From Bacillota bacterium (GTDB taxonomy: Bacteria > Bacillota > Clostridia > Lachnospirales > Lachnospiraceae): DNA of 64,000 nucleotides. Below are positions 17,427-25,224 of the stretch, piece by piece. Within the stretch, counting starts at the first letter, position 1. Each line of letters opens with the position of its first letter. The DNA is taken from the NCBI GenBank assembly GCA_023450835.1, contig JAEXGM010000189.1, forward strand, positions 1-64,000. Reading direction: 5' to 3'. The notes beneath the pieces were generated by a model. That model had not been told where the DNA came from. It did no database searches and saw only the letters and a program-made list of their open reading frames with translations. A program made the translations under genes and the position numbers.

Positions 17427-18280
17427 ATGTTATTGTCGTTTTAGCCGCTATTCTTTTTGTTCTCATGAAGTTAATCGGAAAAGAAAAGGGAACAAAGTCT
17501 TTTCTTTCCCTACTGATAAATTTCCTTATTATTTATGTTGCTATTATACTGATTGCACATAATGTGAACTCTATTGCGGTAACAGTCCTGGCATGTATCC
17601 TGATAAGCTATGTTTCTCTTTTCTACATTAACGGGAAGCATCCTAAAACTACCGCGGCTTTTTTATCGACTCTTATTACTTTGGCTATTTTGTTCTTCTT
17701 CATATACATTATTGGCTATGCAACAAGAATACAGGGTTTTAGTGAAGAGGAGTTCGAGGAAATCAGCCTTTACTCGCTCTATATTGGAACCAATTTCACA
17801 AAAATTGTTATCAGCACCATTATTATGAGTTTGATCGGTGCGATTATCGATACGGCTATCTCTATTTCTTCTTCCATGAATGAGGTATACCTTCATAATC
17901 CATCTATTTCAAAGCGCGAATTATATCAATCCGGCTTAAATATTGCAAGAGATATCCTGGGAACCACTACAAATACTCTTTATTTTGCATTTATAGGCGG
18001 CTATATGGCTCTTATCCTATGGATGAAAGACCTGCATTATTCCTTTGGCACTATTATTAATTCAAAAGTGTTCTGTTCTGAGATTATATCCATACTATGC
18101 AGCAGCCTTGGTGTTATCTTAATTATACCGATTACTGCAGGTATTAACTCCTATATTCTCCCTACCAGAAAACAAAACCCTGATAGTGATATTACACCTG
18201 AACTTTCTCAGGAGATGTCTGATAAAATCCAATCAGAAGACAGTGATAAAACAACCCTTGATAAAAATGTCATTTCATAA
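17423..18280 (+). CDS. YibE/F family membrane protein (second of pair)
   Basis: 285 aa, all membrane apart from a short charged C-terminal tail (residues about 250-285, rich in Asp/Ser/Gln). It repeats the membrane part of its partner: SLIGAIIDTAISISSSMNEVY and GLNIARDILGTTTNTLYFAFIGGY align with the two conserved YibE/F segments. It lacks the N-terminal extracytoplasmic domain, so the pair is probably a heteromeric complex (inference). ATGA overlap with the upstream gene; a strong terminator follows. Confidence 0.85.
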   Translation: MNVIVVLAAILFVLMKLIGKEKGTKSFLSLLINFLIIYVAIILIAHNVNSIAVTVLACILISYVSLFYINGKHPKTTAAFLSTLITLAILFFFIYIIGYATRIQGFSEEEFEEISLYSLYIGTNFTKIVISTIIMSLIGAIIDTAISISSSMNEVYLHNPSISKRELYQSGLNIARDILGTTTNTLYFAFIGGYMALILWMKDLHYSFGTIINSKVFCSEIISILCSSLGVILIIPITAGINSYILPTRKQNPDSDITPELSQEMSDKIQSEDSDKTTLDKNVIS

Positions 18281-18299
18281 AATTGAAAGCAAAACAGAA

Positions 18300-18347
18300 A
18301 AGGGCTGTTTCTTTCTGCAAGATCAGAAGGAATCAGCCTTATTTTTA
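18300..18347 (+). terminator. Terminator of the YibE/F operon
   Basis: AAGGGCTGTTTCTTTCTG (18300-18317) pairs with CAGAAGGAATCAGCCTT (18324-18340), with small mismatches, and ATTTTT follows. It starts 20 bases after the second stop codon. Confidence 0.85.
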
Positions 18348-18452
18348 TGATATTTACCGTGTTTCCAAATGGTTTATTATGGAAATATCTATTATAATAG
18401 TGTATTATAAGCTATAAGAAATACTATTTCAATTTACTTGAGGAGGAATCTA

Positions 18453-18827
18453 ATGCTAAGATCAATGATGCAGGTTTATGTAAAAGGGAGTAATGAGGCT
18501 GTTGAACTGTATTTGGAAGCATTCGGGGCTGCTTTAGGCTTCAATGTTAAAAACCCTGAGGGCAATTATTATCATTCAGAACTTGATGTATGCGGACATA
18601 CTCTGGCCGTTTCCGAAGCAGATGCCGGTGAGGACACCCCGATTACAGGAAATACCATGCAATTTTGTTTCCATTACGGAGAGGGAAATGAAGATACGGT
18701 AAGACATGCTTATGAAGTTCTAAAGGAAGGCAGCGAGATCCGATTTCCGTTAGGACCATCCGATTTCAGCCCCTTATGCACTGATCTCATTGACAAATTC
18801 GGCGTAAGATGGTGCCTCTTTGTGTAA
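18453..18827 (+). CDS. VOC (glyoxalase/PhnB-like) family protein
   Basis: 124 aa from ATG 18453, which has GAGGAGG 6 bases upstream (the in-frame TTG at 18438 precedes that site). One VOC domain of the PhnB type: MQVYVKGSNEAVELYLEAFGA at the N-terminus, ELDVCGHTLAVSEA, TMQFCFHYG, and the final DKFGVRWCLF strand. PhnB-like members often lack metal ligands and have unknown activity; only a general binding or isomerase role can be proposed. Single-gene unit between two terminators. Confidence 0.82.
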   Translation: MLRSMMQVYVKGSNEAVELYLEAFGAALGFNVKNPEGNYYHSELDVCGHTLAVSEADAGEDTPITGNTMQFCFHYGEGNEDTVRHAYEVLKEGSEIRFPLGPSDFSPLCTDLIDKFGVRWCLFV

Positions 18828-18853
18828 CGGCGTTTAATATTTGAAACAAAATC

Positions 18854-18920
18854 AAAGGATACTCTCTCCGGCGGGGTAATGCGTATATCCGTTGTTTCGC
18901 CGGGAAAGTATCCTTTTATA
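18854..18920. terminator. Strong bidirectional terminator (VOC gene / DUF402 gene)
   Basis: AAAGGATACT (18854-18863) pairs with AGTATCCTTT (18907-18916), and inner CCGGCG pairs with CGCCGG. A and T runs flank both sides. It ends at the DUF402 stop codon. Confidence 0.85.
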
Positions 18921-19467
18921 TTGTCTGGATTACTCTTAGCATTTCCTGCAGGCATACATTGGAGACCTTCTGTAATTTCTTCTTATCTGCCAATAATCCC
19001 AGCTTCAGCTTCTCGCTTGTACTAAGAGCCAGTTGAAACAGTTCCTCCGAAATATCCTTCTGCATGAATGCTTCTTTCAATTCATCCATATCGTCCGTGC
19101 AGATTTTACCATCAGGATAAACTATCAAGTCCAAATACAAGTCATTGTAATAGACTATCCCGTCTTCATCAAGACCGGAATCTGCTATCATGTCAATATA
19201 CCACAATATAATTTCATCTTTCTGGTCTATCAGAGCACTGATTACATAGTATTCCTTATCCGGCAGCAATGCCAGCCACTTCATACCGTCATCACCTACA
19301 AGGATATTCTCATTTTGAAAGTTCCAGCGGATTGGCTCTTTCACCTTATCCATACATATAAGCCGAACCATCCCATGAAAGAATGTGTTATCTACCCTTT
19401 GCTGACAGAATCTTTTTTGCGGCAGGCTATCATCCCACTCATCATATGTAAATCTTCTTCGCTTCAA
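18916..19467 (-). CDS. DUF402 domain protein (FomD/nucleoside-diphosphatase-like)
   Basis: 183 aa with a TTG start at 19467, placed 9 bases after GGAGG; the in-frame GTG at 19491 lies upstream of that site and has no ribosome binding site of its own. DUF402 features: MKRRRFTYDEWDDSLPQKR, KEPIRWNFQNENILVGDDGMKWLALLP, LWYIDMIADSGLDEDGIVYYNDLYLDLIVYPDG (acid-rich metal-binding core) and DMDELKEAF. Some family members (FomD, Ntdp) hydrolyse nucleotide di- and triphosphates with Mn or Mg; the substrate here is not known. Own promoter at 19528-19556. Confidence 0.85.
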   Translation of the reverse strand: MKRRRFTYDEWDDSLPQKRFCQQRVDNTFFHGMVRLICMDKVKEPIRWNFQNENILVGDDGMKWLALLPDKEYYVISALIDQKDEIILWYIDMIADSGLDEDGIVYYNDLYLDLIVYPDGKICTDDMDELKEAFMQKDISEELFQLALSTSEKLKLGLLADKKKLQKVSNVCLQEMLRVIQTI

Positions 19468-19527
19468 GATTTTCTTCCTCCAACCCTTCACTTCTATCCT
19501 CTATAGCCAGCTGAATTTATAATCTCA

Positions 19528-19556
19528 GTTATACTGCTTTCCATTGGATATGTCAA
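19528..19556 (-). promoter_or_regulatory. Promoter of the DUF402 gene
   Basis: On the minus strand: TTGACA (19551-19556), a 17-bp spacer, TATAAC (19528-19533), about 60 bases before the TTG start. Confidence 0.75.
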
Positions 19557-19685
19557 CTTTACACAGGCAGTTTCCTTTTCTATTCTTCCTAATCCGTGGC
19601 CCCATATCGCTGAAACTGTGACTCTTATTTCCTAAAAGTGCAGACAAGCCATGAATTTAGGTCCTATACTTACAAACACCAGTAA

Positions 19686-19724
19686 ATAAAAAAGATATTG
19701 CAGAGTGTGAACTTTACAATATCT
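19686..19724 (-). terminator. Terminator of the unknown membrane-anchored gene
   Basis: On the minus strand AGATATTG (19717-19724) pairs with CAATATCT (19693-19700) and is followed by a run of six T (TTTTTTATTTAC). It is about 105 bases after the stop at 19829. The rest of the gap 19557-19828 shows nothing further. Confidence 0.65.
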
Positions 19725-19828
19725 CTTCTATATTGTCAATTATAAATACATTACTTTTCAAACAAAAGCTAATATCTCTTTATCTTCATCAACACAAGAT
19801 TCGATATCACTTGTGACGCTCCATGAAG

Positions 19829-20236
19829 TTATCCGTTTGTACTAAACAAAAATAATTCCTTGAAGTAGTCCATATCAATATTATTACTATCCGTGATATA
19901 AAATCTATTCTTATATATTATAGTATCCTGAGAAACTATTTGGAAATTATACATTTGTTTGTTGTCAGAGTAAATCTTTATATTGTATACCCACCCTTTA
20001 TGCCCTAAAGAACTCCTATCAGAAACAAAATTCAAACCTGCGAATTTTTCTAAAGTTTCTCTGACTTTTTTTTCATCTTTAATTGTTAAACTCTGTGTTT
20101 TATACTGAATTATAATACTTGTTATATTATTAGAATCAATCATAAATACCTTATTTTTATTTTCATTAATTATATAAATTATTATAAGGCTTACACTTAT
20201 TAATATCAGAGTTAGCCTTAGTCCTTTATTGCGCAT
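19829..20236 (-). CDS. Hypothetical membrane-anchored extracytoplasmic protein
   Basis: 135 aa, not recognised. It has one N-terminal membrane segment (about residues 8-24, LTLILISVSLIIIYII) and an external domain of alternating strands with a Lys-rich segment (SLTIKDEKKVRETLEKFAGLNF), ending in YFKELFLFS. It resembles the small extracytoplasmic proteins of Firmicutes with a conserved W-Y-x-I-x-I strand (GWVYNIKIYSD). Start ATG with GGAGG 9 bases upstream. The coding sequence and surroundings are more AT-rich than their neighbours, and a strong 15-bp inverted repeat lies just upstream, so the gene may be acquired. Confidence 0.6.
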   Translation of the reverse strand: MRNKGLRLTLILISVSLIIIYIINENKNKVFMIDSNNITSIIIQYKTQSLTIKDEKKVRETLEKFAGLNFVSDRSSLGHKGWVYNIKIYSDNKQMYNFQIVSQDTIIYKNRFYITDSNNIDMDYFKELFLFSTNG

Positions 20237-20265
20237 TATACAAATCCTCCATGGACTTTGTTATT

Positions 20266-20322
20266 ACTCCGGAATTTCACAATAATGATATAATTAACAT
20301 TATTGTGAAATTAGGACGGAGT
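20266..20322. repeat. Perfect 15-bp inverted repeat with outer arms, upstream of 20236
   Basis: AATTTCACAATAATG (20273-20287) and its exact complement (20298-20312) around a 10-nt AT centre; outside, ACTCC (20266-20270) faces GGAGT (20318-20322). No T run follows, so it is not an obvious terminator. The remainder of the gap 20323-20663 has AT-rich sequence without visible genes. Confidence 0.7.
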
Positions 20323-20663
20323 ATGCTGTGAGAATTATATGCTTTTCAGACTAAATTAAATATACCTCTATTTTAAATAAACACACGAATCAACATAGGA
20401 ATAGGCAACTAGAATCCTCCTATTTCCCCAACCGACTATTTAAATATAAATCCAGACCCGAATCTCATTGTATAACATCAGCACTTGCTGGTACATAATT
20501 TGCTAATTGTAACTTATAGCCTCTCTTCAACCATTATACTATTAGAATAGTGATTTTTATATATTTTGTCAATATTTAATTATATGATTAGTCATTTTTT
20601 CAATAAAAAAAGACATAAGGATATCAAACCTTACGTCTTTATGAAACACATATTATCCTGTAA

Positions 20664-21185
20664 TTACACTCTGCTTGTCTGAATCTTCTGTGTTAATTCC
20701 TTCTCTTTTTGCTCTGCATTTGCTGCATATCCAAAGCTTGCACCAATAAGGGCATGGAAGCCATCCGGAATGGAAAGAGCTTCTTTTAAACTCTTATCGG
20801 CTTCAACTACCATGGCTATTCCCCAAACAATAACGCTTCCGATACCAAGGTCTGCTCCTGTTAACAGCATATTTTCCATCACACAGGATGCATTGGTATA
20901 ATCAATGCCGGGAACCTCCGCTTCCTTGGAAGAAACTAAAATCAGGGTCTGAGCATTATAGAGAGGGTTTCCTTCTCTCTTCATCATTTCTTTGATTCCT
21001 GCTGAAATCTTATTAATTATGTCCTTGTCCTGAATTACTGCTATGTGTAAAGAATCATATCTTGCCATACCAACAGGTGCCGCACTGCCGGCAGCTAAAA
21101 TTGTATCTATTTTCTCTTCTGCTATTTGCTCATCACTATACGCGCGTACTGATTTTCTCAGTGCAATGGTCTTCATTGTCTCCAT
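20664..21185 (-). CDS. Nitroreductase family protein
   Basis: 173 aa from ATG 21185, preceded by GAAGGAG (the in-frame ATG at 21248 lies on the -35 box). FMN-dependent NAD(P)H oxidoreductase fold: KTIALRKSVRAYSDEQIAEEKIDTILAAGSAAP at the N-terminus, a central LILVSSKEA strand, SCVMENMLLTGADLGIGSVIVWG, and the late HALIGASFGYAA segment. Members reduce nitroaromatics, quinones or flavins; the physiological substrate is not predictable. Its promoter overlaps a perfect palindrome, probably the binding site of the divergently encoded Rrf2 regulator. Confidence 0.9.
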   Translation of the reverse strand: METMKTIALRKSVRAYSDEQIAEEKIDTILAAGSAAPVGMARYDSLHIAVIQDKDIINKISAGIKEMMKREGNPLYNAQTLILVSSKEAEVPGIDYTNASCVMENMLLTGADLGIGSVIVWGIAMVVEADKSLKEALSIPDGFHALIGASFGYAANAEQKEKELTQKIQTSRV

Positions 21186-21219
21186 CTGAAATACTCCTTC
21201 TGTAATATTTTTCGTTACA

Positions 21220-21257
21220 ATAATATCACATTGTTTTTGTAATGTCAACTATTACAA
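21220..21257 (-). promoter_or_regulatory. Nitroreductase promoter with Rrf2-type operator
   Basis: On the minus strand: TTGACA (21243-21248), a 17-bp spacer, TATTAT (21220-21225). The palindrome TTGTAAT-N7-ATTACAA (21237-21257) covers the -35 box. Further TTACAA copies at 21215 and 21282 suggest extra half-sites. Confidence 0.8.
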
Positions 21258-21372
21258 TTGACTTTTTTTTCGAAATCAGTTACAATCATATAGGGTGATA
21301 AAGAGTGAAGGAGAAAGCATTCACTCCCCCTGATTTTGTATGCGTGCTAAAGCACGCAGACGGGAGCCAAAT

Positions 21373-21822
21373 ATGCGTGTCAGTACACAATTTCCCATCG
21401 CAGTACATGCACTGATGATGGTTGCTTTTTTCCCGGAGAAGCGGATTACCAGTGACCTTGCCGCTAAAAGCGCAGGCTGTAATTCCGTTATTATCCGCAA
21501 TATATTTCTAAAACTAAAAAAGGCCGAATTAATATCCATTAAGCCCGGCAGGAGTAAAATGGAGCTTGCAAAGCCTGTCAGTGAAATATCCCTTTGGGAT
21601 ATTTATGCCGCTGTGGAAACAGATGAAACGGATGAAATCTTTAAATTTCATTCCAATACTTCCTGTACCTGTCCCGTAGGCAGCAACATCCGCAGCCTCC
21701 TTATGTCTCATCTGGACGATGCAATTGCGGCTATGCGAGACGAATTATCAAAGATAACCTTGGAAGATTTGACAAAAGAATTAAAGTCCTTCCCCGATGA
21801 TAAGCCCTCTTTACAGGTTTAA
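21373..21822 (+). CDS. Rrf2 family transcriptional regulator
   Basis: 149 aa from ATG 21373 (an in-frame ATG at 21340 lacks a site; GGGAGC precedes 21373). Rrf2 winged HTH: MRVSTQFPIAVHALMMVAFF, ITSDLAAKSAGCNSVIIRNIFLKLKKAELI. After the recognition region, a CTCPVG motif (about residue 100) places two cysteines where iron-sulfur or thiol-sensing Rrf2 members have theirs. The gene is divergent from a nitroreductase whose promoter contains a palindrome, so it is the likely redox- or electrophile-responsive repressor of that gene (inference). Confidence 0.9.
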   Translation: MRVSTQFPIAVHALMMVAFFPEKRITSDLAAKSAGCNSVIIRNIFLKLKKAELISIKPGRSKMELAKPVSEISLWDIYAAVETDETDEIFKFHSNTSCTCPVGSNIRSLLMSHLDDAIAAMRDELSKITLEDLTKELKSFPDDKPSLQV

Positions 21823-21825
21823 AAA

Positions 21826-21881
21826 GGGCAGAAAGAACAGATACTTATATTGTCCCAGCCTGTTTCTTTCTGCCTTTTTTT
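21826..21881. terminator. Terminator between Rrf2 gene and DUF4180 gene
   Basis: GGGCAGAAAGAACAG (21826-21840) pairs with CTGTTTCTTTCTGCC (21860-21874), one bulge, followed by seven T. Confidence 0.9.
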
Positions 21882-21973
21882 ATTCCGCTCTTTTTTTATT
21901 CCGCTGCTTTTATACGCCAGCTAACTTCTTAACTGCTGCTTCTATATGCCAGCCAGCTTTTCAACTGCCTCAT
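21872..21973. repeat. Short tandem duplications at the DUF4180 gene 3' end
   Basis: Read on the minus strand, a 32-base unit beginning GCAGTT and ending AAGCA is present twice in tandem with substitutions. It spans the end of the DUF4180 gene including its stop codon; the second copy would read AVKKLAGV-stop, like the gene's own AVEKLAGI-stop. Next to it GCGGAATAAAAAAA is repeated twice (about 21874-21905). Confidence 0.7.
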
Positions 21974-22343
21974 CCTCTGTGGAAACAAAAAATGTATCTT
22001 TGCCATGATTACTCTCATAGATCAAGTCTTTTAACGGCTTACTTGTATAGTGGGAGAAATCTCCGATAATAGCAATTTTCATATGGTAATTGATAAATTT
22101 CTGAAGGATCTCACCTGCAATTCCGGTACTCAGCCGAAAGAAATCTTCTGAAACAGCTGACTTATTTATAGCAATATGCCTGCTGCCGGTCTCATAATTT
22201 ACAGACATTATAAAATCCAATGCGGACTGGGCGTCTGTTATAATAACTTCCTCACTTTGTATTATTGCAATTAAAGTGTTATTTCTTTCTAATGTATTAA
22301 TGTTCATCTTATTCTTGTATGCTGTATTTACACTGAAATACAT
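21942..22343 (-). CDS. DUF4180 domain protein
   Basis: 133 aa. The domain covers nearly the whole protein: NTLIAIIQSEEVIITDAQSALDFI, HIAINKSAVSEDFFRLSTGIAGEILQKFINYHMKIAIIGDFSHYTSKPLKDLIYESNHGKDTFFV. Its fold resembles small STAS/SpoIIAA-type modules, but no activity is established. Start ATG 22343 with AAGGAG 9 bases upstream. It is 30 bases downstream of an HTH regulator gene on the same strand, a common pairing for DUF4180; a regulatory partner role is inferred. Confidence 0.83.
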   Translation of the reverse strand: MYFSVNTAYKNKMNINTLERNNTLIAIIQSEEVIITDAQSALDFIMSVNYETGSRHIAINKSAVSEDFFRLSTGIAGEILQKFINYHMKIAIIGDFSHYTSKPLKDLIYESNHGKDTFFVSTEDEAVEKLAGI

Positions 22344-22373
22344 CCATACTCTCCTTTCTGTTGTAACAAATCC

Positions 22374-22859
22374 TTAGTCAGACTCCATCAGTATAGTAAC
22401 TAATTCCATCATACTGTCTATGAATTTTACCGGCCCCCAAAGGAGTATCTTTAGCTGCCTCTCACTTTCATAGTATTTTACGTGGAGAGTAGAGTCCTGG
22501 AATTTTGCATCTCTGCTGTTCATAGAAGCAATAAGTGTATTGGAAAGCCTCATATACTCATTTTTACTGATGTCATTGATATCAATCACCGCCGACACCG
22601 TTATTTTTCTTTGGGCAGCATCTGCTGACACCGTATTCGCCTTAAACTCCAGTGACGAGTCCTCTTCTATCCTATCATCATCTGATTTTTTATTATCCTT
22701 ATCCATAAATGTAGACAAGTCACTGTCTGAAATTCTCCACTGTTTACCGGCTTTTGTCGCACCCAGCTTCCCCTCTGCAATAAAATTTCTTATTGTTTTA
22801 TGATGCATCCCCAGCAGATCAGCAACCTGATAAATTGTATAGAATATTTCTTTTGACAT
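22374..22859 (-). CDS. Helix-turn-helix DNA-binding protein (excisionase/MerR-type HTH) with C-terminal unknown domain
   Basis: 161 aa from ATG 22859 with GGAGG just upstream. Residues 5-50 form an excisionase-type winged HTH (YTIYQVADLLGMHHKTIRNFIAEGKL...KQWRISDSDLSTFM). A charged linker follows (about 52-75), then an alpha/beta domain (KITVSAVIDINDISKNEYMRLSNTLIASMN... LKILLWGPVKFIDSMMELVTIL). The second domain is not recognised by name but is seen with DUF4180 partners. First gene of a two-gene unit; probable one-component regulator. Confidence 0.8.
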   Translation of the reverse strand: MSKEIFYTIYQVADLLGMHHKTIRNFIAEGKLGATKAGKQWRISDSDLSTFMDKDNKKSDDDRIEEDSSLEFKANTVSADAAQRKITVSAVIDINDISKNEYMRLSNTLIASMNSRDAKFQDSTLHVKYYESERQLKILLWGPVKFIDSMMELVTILMESD

Positions 22860-22898
22860 AATCCCTCCATGTGATAAGCTTTCAGGCCCAACTTCCAA

Positions 22899-23203
22899 GC
22901 TTATCGGTAGCTAAATATTAGCGTATTCCGTTATATTTGTCAACATTATATTGCTATCTATTGTATTTTGTTTCTATTTGTTTCTATCTATTTCTACTAT
23001 TTCCATTCATCGCTATTTATTTTTATTTGCTCCGGCCTATTTCTACCATATTTATCACTTAGTAGTACTGCTATCCCTATATATAAACTAAGGCCAGCCT
23101 CTTATTCAGGCTAGCCTTGTTCAAATATATACAATATCTATTTATCAGTTTCATAATCTTTATAAATTATTGTTATTTAATCTATAGTGTTGCCAGCTTC
23201 CAA
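22899..23203. other. AT-rich intergenic region with TTTCTAT repeats and a terminator-like stem
   Basis: 22965-23045 is low-complexity sequence made of imperfect TTTCTAT/TTTGTTTCTA units without an open frame. AAGGCCAGCCT (23090-23100) and AGGCTAGCCTT (23108-23118) form a stem with one mismatch that may terminate transcription coming from the alcohol dehydrogenase gene. Confidence 0.6.
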
Positions 23204-24370
23204 TTAAAGGCACATTCTAAAGATATTCTCTATATCCTGCTGGTTTAAAGGTTTAAAGCCCGGCAGAACTCCATCTTCGCAGGCTTTCTTTGCCATGATG
23301 CCAAAGTTCGTATCGTCTATTCCCAATTCCGTTAAAGTACTCTGCAATTTCAGAGTATCAAATAAGAATTCTGAAATCATCTCGATGCTCTTCTTTGCCA
23401 CTGTCATGGGTTCCAGATTTTTATCAATATCAAATACATTCACACCAAATTGATAGAACTTGGATACCGTAGTCTCATCTAAGGTGTAAGTAAGCCAGCG
23501 TGGTGTGAGAATTGCCAATCCCAGTCCATGGGTGATATCATAAAAAGCTGAAATCTCATGTTCCATCGGATGACAGCTCCAGGCCTGCCGTTTTCCGCCA
23601 CCAATAAAGCCGTTAATTGCCCAGGAGGAAGCCCACATCAGGTTTGCACGGGCTTCATAATTCTCCGGTTCCTTCATGGCTGCCGGAGCGAACTTAATTA
23701 TAGTCTTCATAAGTCCTTCCATAACACAGTCCAGCATATAAAGGTCCTGATTCATATTAAAATATACCTCCAGAATATGATTTAACATATCTGCGGCACC
23801 GCAGGCCGTCTGGTATTCATTAACGGAATAGGTATTGGTCGGGTCAAGAAAAGATACTTTAGGTAAAAGTACAGGATGTATCCTTCCGATTTTATCTTTG
23901 GTTTCAACATTAGTAATAACCCCGCCTGCATCCATCTCAGAGCCTGTAGCCGAAAGAGTCAATACCGAAACAATGGGAAGACAGTTGGTAATTGGCGCCT
24001 CACCTGTCATCAGATCCCACGCATCCCCATCGTAAAAGCTGGCTGCTCCAATGAACTTAGTTGCATCAATGGTAGAGCCGCCGCCTACAGCCAGTAACAC
24101 GTCTATCTTTTCTTTTTTACAGATATCTGCTCCCCTGTTAACAGAAGTAACCCTGGGATTCGGCTCAATGCCGGAACACTCAAAGAGCTCTAATCCGCCT
24201 TTCTCCAATTCTGCTGTAATTTTATCATATAACCCTATTTTCTTGATGGAGCCACCGCCATAAACCATTAATACACGTTTACCGAATCGGCCTACTTCTT
24301 CCGCCAGATGTCCCAGCTGATTCTCTCCAAAATATACTTTGGTGGGAATATCATATACAAAATTATTCAT
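23204..24370 (-). CDS. Iron-containing alcohol dehydrogenase (butanol dehydrogenase/YqhD-like)
   Basis: 388 aa, full length. NAD(P)H-dependent reduction of aldehydes to alcohols. The nucleotide-binding half has VLMVYGGGSIKKIGLYD and AVGGGSTIDATKFIG; the metal site includes Asp in CGAADMLNHILEVYF and His in HPMEHEISAFYDITHGLGLAILTP. The pattern fits the BdhA/YqhD group, broad-range aldehyde reductases. It is the last gene of the operon aldo/keto reductase - flavoprotein - CMD - ADH, all apparently under the MerR-type promoter at 27013-27043, which suggests an aldehyde- or electrophile-detoxifying set. Confidence 0.95.
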   Translation of the reverse strand: MNNFVYDIPTKVYFGENQLGHLAEEVGRFGKRVLMVYGGGSIKKIGLYDKITAELEKGGLELFECSGIEPNPRVTSVNRGADICKKEKIDVLLAVGGGSTIDATKFIGAASFYDGDAWDLMTGEAPITNCLPIVSVLTLSATGSEMDAGGVITNVETKDKIGRIHPVLLPKVSFLDPTNTYSVNEYQTACGAADMLNHILEVYFNMNQDLYMLDCVMEGLMKTIIKFAPAAMKEPENYEARANLMWASSWAINGFIGGGKRQAWSCHPMEHEISAFYDITHGLGLAILTPRWLTYTLDETTVSKFYQFGVNVFDIDKNLEPMTVAKKSIEMISEFLFDTLKLQSTLTELGIDDTNFGIMAKKACEDGVLPGFKPLNQQDIENIFRMCL

Positions 24371-24404
24371 AATCTTTCTCCTTGTCTTACAAAATATTTA
24401 CCGT

Positions 24405-24421
24405 CCGGTTCTATAAACCGG
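24405..24421 (-). other. Small hairpin between CMD and ADH genes
   Basis: CCGGTT (24405-24410) and AACCGG (24416-24421) form a 6-bp stem with a 5-nt loop in the 82-base gap before the ADH start; it may affect mRNA processing or stability. No T run. Confidence 0.45.
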
Positions 24422-24452
24422 CTTTCCTTTATATTATTATCACCAAATTATC

Positions 24453-25211
24453 TTAATTTACCTGTTTCTCAGCCTCATTGACACAGCGCAAGGCATTCAA
24501 AGAACGGGGATAACCGATATAGGGCAGGCATTGGGATATAATCTTTATTAAGAACTGCTTATCATTCCCTATTCTCATATTAGCCGCCCCATGGCTTGTT
24601 AACTGCGGCTCACAGCCACCCTGAGCTGCAAGAAAACAAAAGGTTATCATCTCCCGTTCTTTGTAATCAAGCCCCTGCCTGGTATAATAGTCTCCAAAAC
24701 AATTGGCCGCAAGCCATCGGTTAATATGCTGTACCTCCTCTGGCCCTGACTGATAAAAATCTTTCATTCGCTCACCAAAGATATCAACCTGCGCCTGATT
24801 TCCATTTTCCAAACGATTTTCTGCATTCGTGGTCGACTGGTTCTCCAACGGAAGCTTAATCCCTCTGGCAGTGAGGATATCGTTTACAGCATGAAGATAC
24901 GGATACACCCTTCCAATTCCCAGATAAGCCACCGCCTGATATACAATTTCCTTCACTTCTACCGGTGTTACTCCAACTTCAAGAGCCGCAGTAAGCATCA
25001 CCTTGAATTCATCTATTCCCTGACATCCAAGAAGTGCGGCCAGTATTGCCATCATCCTGGTTCTGTCATCCAAATCATCCTGCCTGACCACCTCATCGAA
25101 GGCAAAGTTATCAAATATTTCAACAAATTCAGGGTCTGTCTGTAATAACTTCGATTCGTATTCCGGAAACATTCTTCCATGATACTCTTTTGAAAATTCT
25201 GAGATTGACAT
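24453..25211 (-). CDS. Carboxymuconolactone decarboxylase family protein, two-domain
   Basis: 252 aa from ATG 25211, which has GGGAGG 6 bases upstream; ATG 25247 upstream overlaps the preceding gene. Two CMD (AhpD-like) domains: residues about 30-115 (RTRMMAILAALLGCQGIDEFKVMLTAALEVGVTPVEVKEIVYQAVAYLG) and about 165-250 (KEREMITFCFLAAQGGCEPQLTSHGAANMRIGNDKQFLIKIISQCLPYIG). The CxxC of true AhpD peroxidase partners is absent in both. Members act in aromatic-acid catabolism or as accessory redox proteins; here it belongs to a MerR-controlled redox operon. Confidence 0.88.
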   Translation of the reverse strand: MSISEFSKEYHGRMFPEYESKLLQTDPEFVEIFDNFAFDEVVRQDDLDDRTRMMAILAALLGCQGIDEFKVMLTAALEVGVTPVEVKEIVYQAVAYLGIGRVYPYLHAVNDILTARGIKLPLENQSTTNAENRLENGNQAQVDIFGERMKDFYQSGPEEVQHINRWLAANCFGDYYTRQGLDYKEREMITFCFLAAQGGCEPQLTSHGAANMRIGNDKQFLIKIISQCLPYIGYPRSLNALRCVNEAEKQVN

Positions 25212-25224
25212 AATAAACCTCCCT

